Translations under genes and position numbers: made by a program
NCBI GenBank assembly: GCA_022788085.1
Contig: JALEWA010000024.1
Span: 1-63,318 of the forward strand
Length of the DNA stretch: 63,318 bases
Direction: 5' to 3'
Origin: Lachnospiraceae bacterium
GTDB lineage: Bacteria > Bacillota > Clostridia > Lachnospirales > Lachnospiraceae
Part shown: piece by piece, positions 40,862 to 49,807 of the stretch
Numbering within the stretch: position 1 is the first letter of the stretch
How the letters are laid out: each line of letters begins with the position of its first letter
The notes under the pieces: model-generated
What the model saw: only the letters and a program-made list of their open reading frames with translations
What the model was told of the DNA's origin: nothing
The model's database searches: none

Positions 40862-41296
40862 TTAAAATTCAGAACTGCTGTATTTCTCTTCGCAGTATTT
40901 GCAACGATAGATTTCCTTTTCCTCATCTGTCAATACAAAAATATGTGGTAATTCCTGCTCGATAGAGGTAATGCAGCGAGGATTTTTACATTTTAAAACA
41001 TTTTTGATTTCCTTTGGCAAGGTAAGAGGAAGCTTCTCTACAATTTCACAATTCTTGATAACATTTACTGTGATGTTATGGTCGATAAATCCAAGGATAT
41101 CAAGATTCAGAGTATTGATATCACATTCCACTTTAAGGATATCTTTTTTTCCCATTTTATCACTTCTTGCATTCTTAATGATTGCAACGGTGCAATCAAG
41201 CTTGTCCAGGCCAAGATGCTTATAGATACTGAGACTTTTGCCGGCCTTAATATGGTCTAATACGAAGCCTTCTTCGATTTTTCCTACATTTAACAT
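40862..41296 (-). CDS. pyrI: Aspartate carbamoyltransferase regulatory chain
   Basis: Allosteric nucleotide-binding chain of the pyrBI-type ATCase. 144 residues: N-terminal nucleotide domain (VGKIEEGFVLDHIKAGKSLS) and a C-terminal zinc domain with CKNPRC and CKYC supplying four cysteines. AGGAGGTTTCAT precedes the ATG on this strand. It follows pyrB by 30 bases, giving a two-gene operon on the minus strand. Presence of PyrI means the enzyme is likely feedback-controlled by CTP/UTP, unlike the PyrB-only enzyme of Bacillus. Confidence 0.96.
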   Translation of the reverse strand: MLNVGKIEEGFVLDHIKAGKSLSIYKHLGLDKLDCTVAIIKNARSDKMGKKDILKVECDINTLNLDILGFIDHNITVNVIKNCEIVEKLPLTLPKEIKNVLKCKNPRCITSIEQELPHIFVLTDEEKEIYRCKYCEEKYSSSEF

Positions 41297-41326
41297 ATGA
41301 AACCTCCTAATTAATCTTCAACGTAA

Positions 41327-42244
41327 CTATTCAACTTTGATTTCCAACAAGGTGAGAAGTAAAGCCATTCTGACATAGACTCCGTACTGAACCTGACGGA
41401 AGTATACAGCTCTTGGATCGTCATCAACTTCAACAGAAATCTCGTTAACTCGAGGAAGCGGATGGAGGACAATCATATCATCCTTTGCCAGTTCCATCTT
41501 TTCCTTATTCAGAATATAGAAGTCCTTCAAACGTACATAGTCCTCTTCGTTGAAGAAACGTTCCTTCTGCACACGTGTCATGTAAAGGATATCCAGTTCA
41601 GGCATGACATCCTCAAGCCGTGTAACCTCCTGGAAGGAAATGTTCTTTTCACGGAGCATTTCAGTGATATATTCAGGAACTCTTAGTTCATCTGGTGAGA
41701 TGAAGATAAAGTTGATATTGGAATAGCGTACCAGCGCATTGATCAGAGAATGCACTGTTCTGCCAAACTTTAGGTCACCACATAGACCAATGGTAAAGTT
41801 ATTCAGACGTCCCTTGATAGCACGGATGGTAAGAAGGTCGGTCAATGTCTGGGTTGGATGCTGATGTCCACCGTCGCCGGCATTGATGACGGGAATTGTA
41901 GAGCGGGAGGCAGCAACCATGGGAGCGCCCTCCTTTGGATGTCTCATGGCACAGATATCAGCATAACAGGAAATGATGCGAATGGTATCTGATACACTTT
42001 CCCCCTTTGCGGCAGAAGAAGAATTAGCATCAGAAAAACCAAAGATACTTCCACCAAGATTAAGCATGGCAGCTTCAAAGCTTAAGCGTGTTCTTGTACT
42101 AGGTTCATAGAAGCAGGTCGCAAGCTTTTTACCGGCACAGGCATGTGCATATTTTGCAGGATTTTTTTCAATGTCATCGGCAAGCTGGAACAGCTCCTCA
42201 AGTTCTTCCACGGAAAAATCCAGTGGACTCATTAAGTGTCTCAT
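41327..42244 (-). CDS. pyrB: Aspartate carbamoyltransferase catalytic chain
   Basis: Condenses carbamoyl phosphate and aspartate in pyrimidine synthesis. 305 residues; carbamoyl-phosphate motif [10 protein letters not shown] (about 48-57), the loop SSAAKGES (74-81 region), [13 protein letters not shown] (about 127-139), and MTRVQKERF with [10 protein letters not shown] at the C-terminus. AAGGAGGATTCTT precedes the ATG. Transcription starts at about 42478 on the minus strand, leaving a 234-nt leader that contains a leader ORF and an intrinsic terminator (42278-42306), strong signs of attenuation. Confidence 0.97.
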   Translation of the reverse strand: MRHLMSPLDFSVEELEELFQLADDIEKNPAKYAHACAGKKLATCFYEPSTRTRLSFEAAMLNLGGSIFGFSDANSSSAAKGESVSDTIRIISCYADICAMRHPKEGAPMVAASRSTIPVINAGDGGHQHPTQTLTDLLTIRAIKGRLNNFTIGLCGDLKFGRTVHSLINALVRYSNINFIFISPDELRVPEYITEMLREKNISFQEVTRLEDVMPELDILYMTRVQKERFFNEEDYVRLKDFYILNKEKMELAKDDMIVLHPLPRVNEISVEVDDDPRAVYFRQVQYGVYVRMALLLTLLEIKVE

Positions 42245-42277
42245 AAGAATCCTCCTTAAAAAATGTTCGAATGAGTG

Positions 42278-42306
42278 AAAAAAAGAAGAGAAAAAATCTC
42301 TTCTTT
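42278..42306 (-). terminator. Leader attenuator of pyrBI
   Basis: On the minus strand a 10-bp stem AAAGAAGAGA/TCTCTTCTTT closes a T5 loop and is followed by TTTT, 34 bases before the pyrB start. Two bases of the leader-peptide stop codon are in its 5' arm. A terminator placed inside an operon leader is the mark of attenuation. Confidence 0.85.
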
Positions 42307-42421
42307 AAAAACTAACAATATAAAAATTGAAATGTCTGAAAATGGAAAAAGAAATAGAAATATCATGCTGTTTGGAGTTGTTGTTATGCAATTTGTTCAT
42401 ATTACCAAAAGATGCAGCCAT
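42305..42421 (-). CDS. Putative pyrBI leader peptide
   Basis: A 38-codon frame (MAASFGNMNKLH at the start, NFYIVSF at the end) begins about 57 bases after the predicted transcript start, with AGAGAG 9-10 bases before the ATG. It ends with TAA at the base of the attenuator stem. Its second half is extremely U-rich in the RNA (Phe/Ile/Ser codons). In Escherichia coli, the pyrBI leader peptide is translated so that a ribosome trailing a UTP-starved polymerase blocks the terminator; this leader has the same parts. No sequence similarity to the E. coli peptide is seen or needed. Confidence 0.65.
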   Translation of the reverse strand: MAASFGNMNKLHNNNSKQHDISISFSIFRHFNFYIVSF

Positions 42422-42484
42422 TATTTCAATCTCTCTTTCTTAATAGTAATTTAAGATAATAAGTTTATTCAATATACTTTTGTT

Positions 42485-42513
42485 ATCATAGCATATAGAT
42501 GGATTCGTTTCAA
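42485..42513 (-). promoter_or_regulatory. Promoter of the pyrBI operon
   Basis: On the minus strand TTGAAA (42508-42513), a 17-base spacer and TATGAT (42485-42490) place the start near 42478. Confidence 0.75.
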
Positions 42514-42625
42514 TCTTTATTTTTACTTCATAGGAAATAAAAAATAACAAAAAACAGATACAATACACACAAAAATGTGATATTATATAAATAGTCAGAA
42601 AATTCAAGAAAGAGAGTCTAAATAT

Positions 42626-43636
42626 ATGAAACGATTATGGATATTTACATTTGTTATGATATTTTGTCTGCTGGAGAATGTAAAGGTATATGCAGGAGAA
42701 GCAGTATCCACGGAATACGTTCAGGATATTGTAGATACAACAGATCATATTTATACTTTCGCAGAGATGGAATGTGATATTGCGGAACTGGTAGCCAAGT
42801 ATCCTGATTTTATTACGTGCAGTGTTATTGGGAAATCTCTTGATTCGAGGAATATCTGGCAGATTGTTATTGGTAACCCACAGGCGCCAAAGGCAATTCA
42901 TATTCAGGCTGGAATTCATGGCCGTGAGTGGATGAATTGCTGGATGCTGATGAAACAAGTGGAAGAGATATTGAAAAACCGGGATACACCACTTGTAAAC
43001 GGAGTAAGCTATGGAACTATACTAAAGCAATGTGCAGTTTATATTATGCCTATGGTCAATCCGGACGGGGTGACAATTAGTCAGGTAGGAATCGAAGGGA
43101 TTGTAAATGAAGGGTTACGATACAATCTATATCAAATGAAAGGGGCGCCGACTCCATCCAAATGGAAGGCAAATGCAGCAGGCGTGGATCTAAATAGGAA
43201 CTTTTCTGTCGGATGGGGTAAAAAAGTGAATGTAAATGCTCCTTGTTCAGAATTCTATAATGGTGTTGCACCATTCACAGAGCCGGAAACACTGGCGGTA
43301 GTGAATTCTTTTGCAACACGAAAATTTGATATTGCGATTACATATCATTCCATGGAAGGGGCATTGTACTTTGACATAGGACAGCAGGGAGAACTTCGGA
43401 ATCAAAGCTTTGAGTTGGCTGTTTTGGTAAATCAGATTACAGGATACAATTTTGAGGAGTATTCTGAGGTACATGGTTTAGATTATAATTGGATTATATT
43501 TGATCAGAATACGCCAACGGTATTGATTGAGACAGGAACTGTTCCATGTCCTTTACCGTATTCGCAATGGAACTGTATCTGGAATAGAAATAAAGACTTA
43601 ATTATGCTTCTGGCTTTGAATTATGCATATAAATAG
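42626..43636 (+). CDS. Secreted M14-family zinc carboxypeptidase
   Basis: A 336-residue exported peptidase. Signal peptide residues 1-23 (cleavage near VYAGEA). Zinc ligands His98 and Glu101 in GIHGREWMN, the third in ITYHSMEG; the catalytic Glu is in VLIETGT; substrate residues in NPDGV and VDLNRNF. It likely trims peptides or cell-wall stem peptides outside the cell; substrate is inferred. GAAAGAGAG precedes the ATG. Divergent from the pyrBI leader. Confidence 0.9.
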   Translation: MKRLWIFTFVMIFCLLENVKVYAGEAVSTEYVQDIVDTTDHIYTFAEMECDIAELVAKYPDFITCSVIGKSLDSRNIWQIVIGNPQAPKAIHIQAGIHGREWMNCWMLMKQVEEILKNRDTPLVNGVSYGTILKQCAVYIMPMVNPDGVTISQVGIEGIVNEGLRYNLYQMKGAPTPSKWKANAAGVDLNRNFSVGWGKKVNVNAPCSEFYNGVAPFTEPETLAVVNSFATRKFDIAITYHSMEGALYFDIGQQGELRNQSFELAVLVNQITGYNFEEYSEVHGLDYNWIIFDQNTPTVLIETGTVPCPLPYSQWNCIWNRNKDLIMLLALNYAYK

Positions 43637-43654
43637 GAATCAAAAAGACTAATA

Positions 43655-43683
43655 TTGACGCAATTTTTATATTCTTTTATAAT
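43655..43683 (+). promoter_or_regulatory. Consensus promoter of the PH-domain gene
   Basis: TTGACG (43655-43660), 17-base spacer, TATAAT (43678-43683), 33 bases before the start codon. Confidence 0.82.
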
Positions 43684-43715
43684 CAATATAATCGAAAGAA
43701 AAAGGAGGAAATGAG

Positions 43716-44087
43716 ATGGAATTTAGAGAGCGTAAAAGATGGGTATTTTTTGGACTTCCATTCACCTTTACCGTTTATACGGTAAAAGAGGATACACTGA
43801 CCGTGAATACAGGATTCCTGAATAAGGAGGAAAATGACTGTTATATGTATAAGGTTCAGGATGTTACCTTAAAGACTTCTCTTTTTGAGAGGATTTTCGG
43901 ACTTGGAACGATTGTATGCTATACAGGTGATGTAACAAATCCTCAGCTGCTCTTACAGCATATAAAAAATGCAAAACCCATTAAGGAATTTATCTTAGAG
44001 CAGTCTGAAATTGCAAGAAGAAAACGTCGCACTATGAATGTTCAGGACATAAGTGCGGAAGGAATCGATGATTTAGATGATATGTAA
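43716..44087 (+). CDS. Bacterial PH-domain protein (YdbS/bPH2-like)
   Basis: A 123-residue protein whose body (FTFTVYTVKEDTLTVNTGFL, then YMYKVQDVTLKTSLFERIFG and GTIVCYTGDVTNPQLLLQHI) matches the bacterial pleckstrin-homology pattern. No membrane helices, unlike full YdbS, so it is probably cytosolic. AAAGGAGGAAATGAG precedes the ATG. Function unknown. Single-gene transcript with a strong promoter and terminator. Confidence 0.82.
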   Translation: MEFRERKRWVFFGLPFTFTVYTVKEDTLTVNTGFLNKEENDCYMYKVQDVTLKTSLFERIFGLGTIVCYTGDVTNPQLLLQHIKNAKPIKEFILEQSEIARRKRRTMNVQDISAEGIDDLDDM

Positions 44088-44088
44088 G

Positions 44089-44120
44089 AAAAAGTAGGGC
44101 GGTAATCGTCCTACTTTTTG
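44089..44120 (+). terminator. Terminator of the PH-domain gene
   Basis: A 13-bp stem (44089-44101 with 44107-44119; core AAAAAGTAGG/CCTACTTTTT) with loop GTAAT, overlapping the 3' end of the convergent gene at 44111. Confidence 0.87.
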
Positions 44121-44545
44121 TGTGTCAGAAGTTTTTCAAAGAGCAATCCTGTCAGAAACCAATATGGGAGGAAATCAAGCCGGATGACTTCATGGATATG
44201 CCATTTGCTGTGACTGTAATTCCAAGGACACAGCTTGTGCCTGATCAGAATGCGTCCACTGATATATTCTCCGGAAAAGATACATGTCGCATAGAGTAAT
44301 CCACGTAGCCATATCGGCAGCCTGCGCATCAGATAGAAAAAAGGTTTCAGGATAGCAATGCTTCCGTAAATGGGAAACATCCAAATTGAGGTGGTTCCCT
44401 TTAGGGACATTTCACGTCTTCGAAAGGCGTGAAATGCAGTAAAAACTATTTCCAAACACCATCCGGTGATTCCACACCGAAAGAAATCAGAAAGAAAATG
44501 GTAAAAAGGTAAATGGGTAAATAAATGATAAAGTAAATGTTTCAT
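44111..44545 (-). CDS. Putative ABC transporter permease (CmpB family) membrane protein
   Basis: A 144-residue membrane protein with the family pattern FFRCGITGWCLEIVFT near residue 21, KGTTSIWMFPIYG (about 49-61) and W-N-Y motif near the C-terminus (CPWNYSHSK). Three to four helices. Database families of this type are labelled putative ABC transporter permease or CmpB, but no transport function is established. The only ribosome-site match is a weak AGGAAC just before the ATG. Confidence 0.75.
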   Translation of the reverse strand: MKHLLYHLFTHLPFYHFLSDFFRCGITGWCLEIVFTAFHAFRRREMSLKGTTSIWMFPIYGSIAILKPFFYLMRRLPIWLRGLLYATCIFSGEYISGRILIRHKLCPWNYSHSKWHIHEVIRLDFLPYWFLTGLLFEKLLTHKK

Positions 44546-44586
44546 GTTCCTAGTATGGACACGATTTCAAAAATATATACACATTC

Positions 44587-45624
44587 TTATTTTTTCATTT
44601 CTTTCGCTGCAGCCTGAAATGCAGCATCAAAAGTGGTAATGGAAACAGCACCGTTTACGGGAGTTTTATATACCGGGGTATCGGCGCCAAATTTGCAAAA
44701 ATATGCATATTGTGAAGTGAGATTGATTCTGTTATAAGCGCCATCTGCAATCACTTCGCTATAGGAGCCGTCTTTTGTAACGCGCTTTAGCTGTGGTGTC
44801 TCACCAGAGGTCTGGTAATATATATATTGGTCGGATATGTTGAACATATCAGTACGTTCCTGTGCAAGAACCTGCTTTTCACCGCTTGTCAAATCGAAGC
44901 GTACAAGAGCATAATTGTTATGAATATCAATACAATAAACGTTGTTTCCTTCTACAATTGGCATATAGATATCTTCTGCCAGAATGTCATTTGCACTCTT
45001 TGACCCAAGTTTTAAGCTCATCAGGTGACCATTTTCAATAGGCTTGCAAAAATATAAGGAAGCACCTGAAACACATGCCGGCTTCACCTGATAGTTAAGC
45101 ACCGTTTCATGATTTTCACCGGTTATATCCACACGTTTCAGGCATACGCCTTCGGACTGGGTCGATGCATTGTAATAAATGGTATTGTCTGCAAGTAAAA
45201 CAGATTCTCCTAAAATCTTATCCAGACATGTAATGTTATGAGGCTTTTCCTTTTGGGCACGATAGACACCGGTTGTGCTGATGACATATCCAAAACCTTC
45301 TCCTGAACCGGAACCCGTTTGGTAGAAATATAAATATTTTCCGGCGGCATTAATGGAACAGGTTTCCGTTTCGATTAGCTTTTCAAGTTCTGTTTCATTC
45401 GGTCTCATTCGGTACATGGCATAATTGTCATAGGGATTAGAAAAATAAACATATCCGTCATCCTCACAAAAATATCCACCATTATAGAGGTTCCCGGCTG
45501 TGTTCCCAACAGTACCTTCCGGATTTAGAGTGATTCGTTTATTAATATTAACAATGATCCCAGTACATATAAAAACTAAAATAATAAAAATAACTGAAAA
45601 TAATGTTATAACTTTTCTTTTCAT
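44587..45624 (-). CDS. DUF5050-type beta-propeller-like membrane-anchored protein
   Basis: A 345-residue protein with an N-terminal signal anchor (residues 5-25, VITLFSVIFIILVFICTGII), then repeated YFxN/YYxx motifs (GYVYFSNPYDNYAMYRMRP, KYLYFYQTG, NTIYYNAST, YIYYQTSGETPQLKRV, QYAYFCKFG) typical of DUF5050 extracellular domains. GGGGGAAT precedes the ATG on this strand. Probably faces outward; function unknown. Confidence 0.8.
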   Translation of the reverse strand: MKRKVITLFSVIFIILVFICTGIIVNINKRITLNPEGTVGNTAGNLYNGGYFCEDDGYVYFSNPYDNYAMYRMRPNETELEKLIETETCSINAAGKYLYFYQTGSGSGEGFGYVISTTGVYRAQKEKPHNITCLDKILGESVLLADNTIYYNASTQSEGVCLKRVDITGENHETVLNYQVKPACVSGASLYFCKPIENGHLMSLKLGSKSANDILAEDIYMPIVEGNNVYCIDIHNNYALVRFDLTSGEKQVLAQERTDMFNISDQYIYYQTSGETPQLKRVTKDGSYSEVIADGAYNRINLTSQYAYFCKFGADTPVYKTPVNGAVSITTFDAAFQAAAKEMKK

Positions 45625-45691
45625 ACAAAATTCCCCCTATCATAAATATTATATAGAATTCTTCTAAAAAAGAAAAGAGGACTTATATATT

Positions 45692-45720
45692 TTTACAAAG
45701 CAGCATTGGTGTGTTATACT
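45692..45720 (+). promoter_or_regulatory. Promoter of pheA
   Basis: TTTACA (45692-45697), 17-base spacer, TATACT (45715-45720), 33 bases before the pheA start. Confidence 0.72.
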
Positions 45721-45752
45721 AAAAAGAGCTTTTACAAATGGAGGATGTATGC

Positions 45753-46877
45753 ATGGATTTACTCGAACTTAGAAATGAACTGGATGGAATTGATAAACAG
45801 ATTGTTGAGTTGTATGAGAAGAGAATGGCAGTTTGTGAAGAAGTGGCTGCCTATAAGATAGAAACAGGAAAGAGAGTGTTTGACCGGGAAAGAGAACAGC
45901 AGAAGCTTAAGGCTGTCAGTGCATTAACCCACAATGAGTTTAACTCCTATGGTGTAACAGAGTTATTTGAGCAGATCATGTCTATGAGCAGAAAGCTTCA
46001 ATACAGATTGTTGGCAGAACATGACAGAAGTGGAAAGCTTTCTTTTGTTGAACTTCAGGAACTGGATAAATCGAAATGCAGAGTTGTGTTTCAGGGGGCA
46101 GAGGGAGCATATTCACAGGCTGCGATGGTACAGTACTTTGGCGATGAAGTGAATTCCTTCCATGTGGATACCTTTAGGGATGCCATGCTTGCTATTGATG
46201 AAGGAAGTGCAGATTTTGCAGTACTTCCGATTGAGAATTCCTCAGCGGGTATCGTTAGTGAAATCTATGATTTGCTGGTAGAGTTTGAGAATTATATTGT
46301 GGGGGAACAGATTATTCCTATAGAGCATTGCCTTCTTGCCTGTGAAGGAGCAAAGATTGCGGATATTAAGAAGGTTTGTTCCCATCCACAGTCTCTTATG
46401 CAGAGCAGTAATTTCCTGCAGGAAACCGGATGGCAGCAGTACAGTATGAAGAATAATGCCTTCGCAGCAAAGAAGGTCGCAGATGAAAAGGATGTGACTT
46501 TGGCTGCTATAGCAAGTGAATATGCCGCAAAGGTATACGGTTTGCAGATTTTGAAGAAGGGCGTGAATGATTTAAAAGAGAATTCCACTCGGTTTATTAT
46601 TGTTACGAACCAGAAGGTTTTCTTAAAGGGTGCAAAGAAAATCAGCTTGTGCTTTGAAGTGAAGCATGAAAGTGGAGCTCTTTATCATGCATTGTCTCAC
46701 CTGATCTATAATGGTCTTAATATGACAAAGATTGAGAGTAGACCTTTAACCGGAAGAAACTGGGAGTATAGATTCTTTGTCGATTTTGAAGGCAATATGC
46801 AAGATAGCGCTGTAAAAAATGCATTAAGAGGTCTTCGTGAAGAGACAAGAAATATGAAAATATTAGGTAATTATTGA
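45753..46877 (+). CDS. pheA: Bifunctional chorismate mutase / prephenate dehydratase
   Basis: Converts chorismate to prephenate and then to phenylpyruvate in phenylalanine synthesis. 374 residues: AroQ-type mutase (1-85; LLELRNELDGIDKQIVELYE, KRMAVCEEVAAYK), prephenate dehydratase (about 105-285; VVFQGAEGAYSQAAM, PIENSSAGIVSEIYDLL, NSTRFIIV with the TRF motif), and C-terminal ACT domain (about 295-374; SLCFEVKHESGALYHAL, IESRPLTGRNWEYRFFVDFEG) for feedback by phenylalanine. GGAGG lies 8 bases before the ATG at 45753. Confidence 0.94.
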   Translation: MDLLELRNELDGIDKQIVELYEKRMAVCEEVAAYKIETGKRVFDREREQQKLKAVSALTHNEFNSYGVTELFEQIMSMSRKLQYRLLAEHDRSGKLSFVELQELDKSKCRVVFQGAEGAYSQAAMVQYFGDEVNSFHVDTFRDAMLAIDEGSADFAVLPIENSSAGIVSEIYDLLVEFENYIVGEQIIPIEHCLLACEGAKIADIKKVCSHPQSLMQSSNFLQETGWQQYSMKNNAFAAKKVADEKDVTLAAIASEYAAKVYGLQILKKGVNDLKENSTRFIIVTNQKVFLKGAKKISLCFEVKHESGALYHALSHLIYNGLNMTKIESRPLTGRNWEYRFFVDFEGNMQDSAVKNALRGLREETRNMKILGNY

Positions 46878-46907
46878 TTACAAAGACAGAAAGGTCGTGT
46901 TTTGACA

Positions 46908-48200
46908 ATGAAGGAAAAGGAACTGATTGTATACCGTAAGCTCAAGGAGGATAAGCTGCTTCGTGATATGGCGTGGCTAATGGAGCATTATCATGATGAC
47001 TATTATAATATGGATGACAGGGAAGAACTGTTCTATGAATGTATACATAATATTTTGGAAAAGGCAGCACATCATGGCTTCTATGGTAATCTATGGCATT
47101 GTTATCTTGCTAATCTTCTGGTCAATGATGAGAATTCCTATAGCTTATCCTGCGAGATTAAAGGAGAACATGAGGGTACCTTAAACGAGGTGGCATTTCA
47201 TGACTTTTGCATTATCAAGGAATTCCTGGATTATGATTTTTCCGGTATGGAAGAGGTATTTGGGAAGGAAGCATTGTCCTTTATCAAGCATTTTGAGGGT
47301 AACAAAGAAAAGAGCCACGTATATAATAAGAGAATCAGGGATCAGATCTGTGAAGTGGCATGTAAGATAGGAAAGGCGTCTACCGCAGAGGAAATAAAGG
47401 ATATTATCACGACATTCTATACAGCTTATGGTGTTGGAAAATTTGGCTTAAATAAATCTTTCCGTATCTCTCATCCCGAAGGCAAGGAGATGGAGATTAA
47501 GGCAATTAAGAATATTGACCATGTGAAGCTTGAGGATTTAGTAGGCTATGAGATTCCAAAGCAAAAGCTGATTGACAATACAGAAGCATTTGTACAGGGA
47601 AGACCGGCAAATAACTGTCTGCTTTTTGGTGATGCAGGAACAGGAAAATCCTCCAGTATCAAGGGCATTATTAATAAGTACTATGATCAGGGACTTCGTA
47701 TGATTGAGGTGTATAAGCACCAGTTCCAGGATCTGAATGATGTTATTGCACAGATTAAGAATAGAAATTATAAATTCATTATCTATATGGATGATTTAAG
47801 CTTTGAGGAGTTTGAAATAGAATACAAGTACTTAAAAGCAATTATCGAAGGCGGACTTGAAGTAAAACCTGATAATGTATTGATTTATGCGACTTCAAAC
47901 AGAAGACATCTTGTCAGGGAGAAGTTCTCTGATAAGGAAGAGCGAAGAGATGATCTGCATGCTTCCGATACGGTACAGGAGAAGCTTTCCCTGGTTGCAA
48001 GATTTGGCGTATCTATTTTCTTCTGTGCCCCGAATAAGAAGGAATTCCAGAATATTGTAATGACTCTTGCAAAGAGAAATGATATCAAAATGTCAGAGGA
48101 AGAGCTTCTTCTTGAGGCGAATAAGTGGGAGCTTTCCCATGGTGGACTTTCCGGAAGAACGGCACAGCAGTTTATAGACTACTTATTAGGTTCAAAGTAA
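46908..48200 (+). CDS. DUF815-family AAA+ ATPase
   Basis: A 430-residue protein: an N-terminal helical region (1-200) precedes an AAA-type ATPase with Walker A LLFGDAGTGKSSS (about 240), Walker B FIIYMDDLSFEEF, and arginine-rich sensor regions (YATSNRRHLVREKF). This is the DUF815 pattern. Function unknown; related ATPases remodel protein or nucleic-acid complexes. Start: the ATG at 46908 is conventional, but an in-frame TTG at 46902 is better spaced (7 bases) from AAAGG. Lies between pheA and ppx on the same strand, with short gaps. Confidence 0.82.
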   Translation: MKEKELIVYRKLKEDKLLRDMAWLMEHYHDDYYNMDDREELFYECIHNILEKAAHHGFYGNLWHCYLANLLVNDENSYSLSCEIKGEHEGTLNEVAFHDFCIIKEFLDYDFSGMEEVFGKEALSFIKHFEGNKEKSHVYNKRIRDQICEVACKIGKASTAEEIKDIITTFYTAYGVGKFGLNKSFRISHPEGKEMEIKAIKNIDHVKLEDLVGYEIPKQKLIDNTEAFVQGRPANNCLLFGDAGTGKSSSIKGIINKYYDQGLRMIEVYKHQFQDLNDVIAQIKNRNYKFIIYMDDLSFEEFEIEYKYLKAIIEGGLEVKPDNVLIYATSNRRHLVREKFSDKEERRDDLHASDTVQEKLSLVARFGVSIFFCAPNKKEFQNIVMTLAKRNDIKMSEEELLLEANKWELSHGGLSGRTAQQFIDYLLGSK

Positions 48201-48244
48201 GATAGAATCTGAACATGTGAGATAAAAATAAAAGGGGTGAATAC

Positions 48245-49792
48245 ATGGCATATAAGACATTTGCTGCAATTGATGTCGGTTCTTATGAACTGGCAATGAA
48301 GGTATTTGAAATCTCGTCCAAGAACGGAATTCGGGAAATTGATTATGTCAGGCATAGAATCGAATTGGGAACAGATTCTTATCTGACGGGAAAAATCAGC
48401 AATGAGCGAATGGATGAACTCTGCAGAATCCTAAGAGAGTATACGGAGATTATGAAATCCTATAAGGTAGAAGATTATAGGGCATACGGAACAAGTGCGA
48501 TTCGTGAAACAAAGAATTCTATCATTTTACTGGATCAGATCCATGCCAGAACGGGAATCCGTATTGAAGTTCTAAGTAATTCCGAGCAACGGTTTCTTGA
48601 TTACAAATCGGTTGCTTCAAAGGGCTTGGCATTTCAGAAGGTTATTGAAAAAGGGACTGCTTTCATTGACATCGGTGGAGGAAGTATCCAGATTTCGCTT
48701 TTTGATAAGGATAGCCTTGTTACGACACAGAATATCCGTCCCGGCGTACTGCGAATGAGGGAGGAATTAGGAAGCTTATCCTACCGAACCTATCAGCTTG
48801 AGGAATTGGTGGAGGAACTGATTGGTGACAGTATTCAAAGCTTTCGTGATAATTTTGTGGGGAATCGTGTCATTCAGAATATTATTCTGGTAGATGATTA
48901 TGTCTCTCTAATTTTACAGAAGGGTATTGGAGATACTAACAAAAAGGGACATGTGGATGCAACGGAATTTCTGGAATTCGTAAGAAAATTAAAGCAGAAA
49001 AAGTCCCAGGAGATTGCAAGCGCACTTGGAATACCGGAAGAGAATACATCCCTTTTATATTTGTCGGCATTGATGCTACGCAATATGATTAAGACTTTTG
49101 GAGCAGAAATGGTATGGGCTCCCGGAGCATCTTTATGTGATGGGATGGCATATGAATATGCACAGAAGAATAAGCTTCTGGTAGATTCGCATAACTTTGA
49201 ACAGGATATTCTTGCCTGTGCATGGGATATCAATAGAAGATATCAGGGAAATGAGCGTAAATCACGCGAACGTGAGCAGATGGCATTAAATCTTTTTGAC
49301 CATATGAAGAAGGCACACGGATTATCCAAGAGAGACCGTCTGTTATTACGTCTGGCTGCTATTCTTGATGAGTGTGGTCAGTACATAAGTCTGACCAGTG
49401 TAGGTGAGAGCTCTTATAATATTGTCATGGCGACTGAAATGATAGGCTTGTCACATTTGGAAAGGGAAATTGTTGCAAATGTTGTAAAATATGCAAGAAT
49501 GCCTTTTGAGTACTATGATACGCTGGGATGCAGGACGACACTGGATAAGGAATCTTATCTGAAGATTGCAAAACTGACAGCTTTGCTTCGACTTGTAAAT
49601 GCACTTGATATCAGCCGGGAACAGAAATTTGACAATGTAAAAGTAGCATGGAAGGACGATATCGTAACGATAACCGTGGAAACAAATGCTGATATGACAT
49701 TGGAGTTTGGATTCTTTAAACAAAATGCTGATTTCTTTGAAGAAGTGTTCAGCATTAAACCGGTTATTAAACAGAAGAAGAGCAATATATAG
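48245..49792 (+). CDS. ppx: Exopolyphosphatase / Ppx-GppA family phosphatase
   Basis: Removes terminal phosphates from polyphosphate or hydrolyses pppGpp. 515 residues. The actin-like ATPase fold shows AAIDVGSYELAMKVFEI at the N-terminus (phosphate-1 loop), YGTSAIRETKNS (about 80-91), and the phosphate-2 loop FIDIGGGSIQISLF (about 139-152). The C-terminal part is an HD-like domain (RLAAILDECGQYISL). AAAGGGGTGAATAC precedes the ATG. ppk1 follows after 15 bases, so polyphosphate synthesis and breakdown are encoded together. Confidence 0.9.
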   Translation: MAYKTFAAIDVGSYELAMKVFEISSKNGIREIDYVRHRIELGTDSYLTGKISNERMDELCRILREYTEIMKSYKVEDYRAYGTSAIRETKNSIILLDQIHARTGIRIEVLSNSEQRFLDYKSVASKGLAFQKVIEKGTAFIDIGGGSIQISLFDKDSLVTTQNIRPGVLRMREELGSLSYRTYQLEELVEELIGDSIQSFRDNFVGNRVIQNIILVDDYVSLILQKGIGDTNKKGHVDATEFLEFVRKLKQKKSQEIASALGIPEENTSLLYLSALMLRNMIKTFGAEMVWAPGASLCDGMAYEYAQKNKLLVDSHNFEQDILACAWDINRRYQGNERKSREREQMALNLFDHMKKAHGLSKRDRLLLRLAAILDECGQYISLTSVGESSYNIVMATEMIGLSHLEREIVANVVKYARMPFEYYDTLGCRTTLDKESYLKIAKLTALLRLVNALDISREQKFDNVKVAWKDDIVTITVETNADMTLEFGFFKQNADFFEEVFSIKPVIKQKKSNI

Positions 49793-49807
49793 AGAGTGGG
49801 GGATAGA

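Noticed and set aside
42245-42625. PyrR-binding anti-anti-terminator in the pyrB leader
   Set aside because: I could not see the conserved PyrR-binding hexaloop/stem sequence; the leader instead has a translated ORF ending at one terminator.
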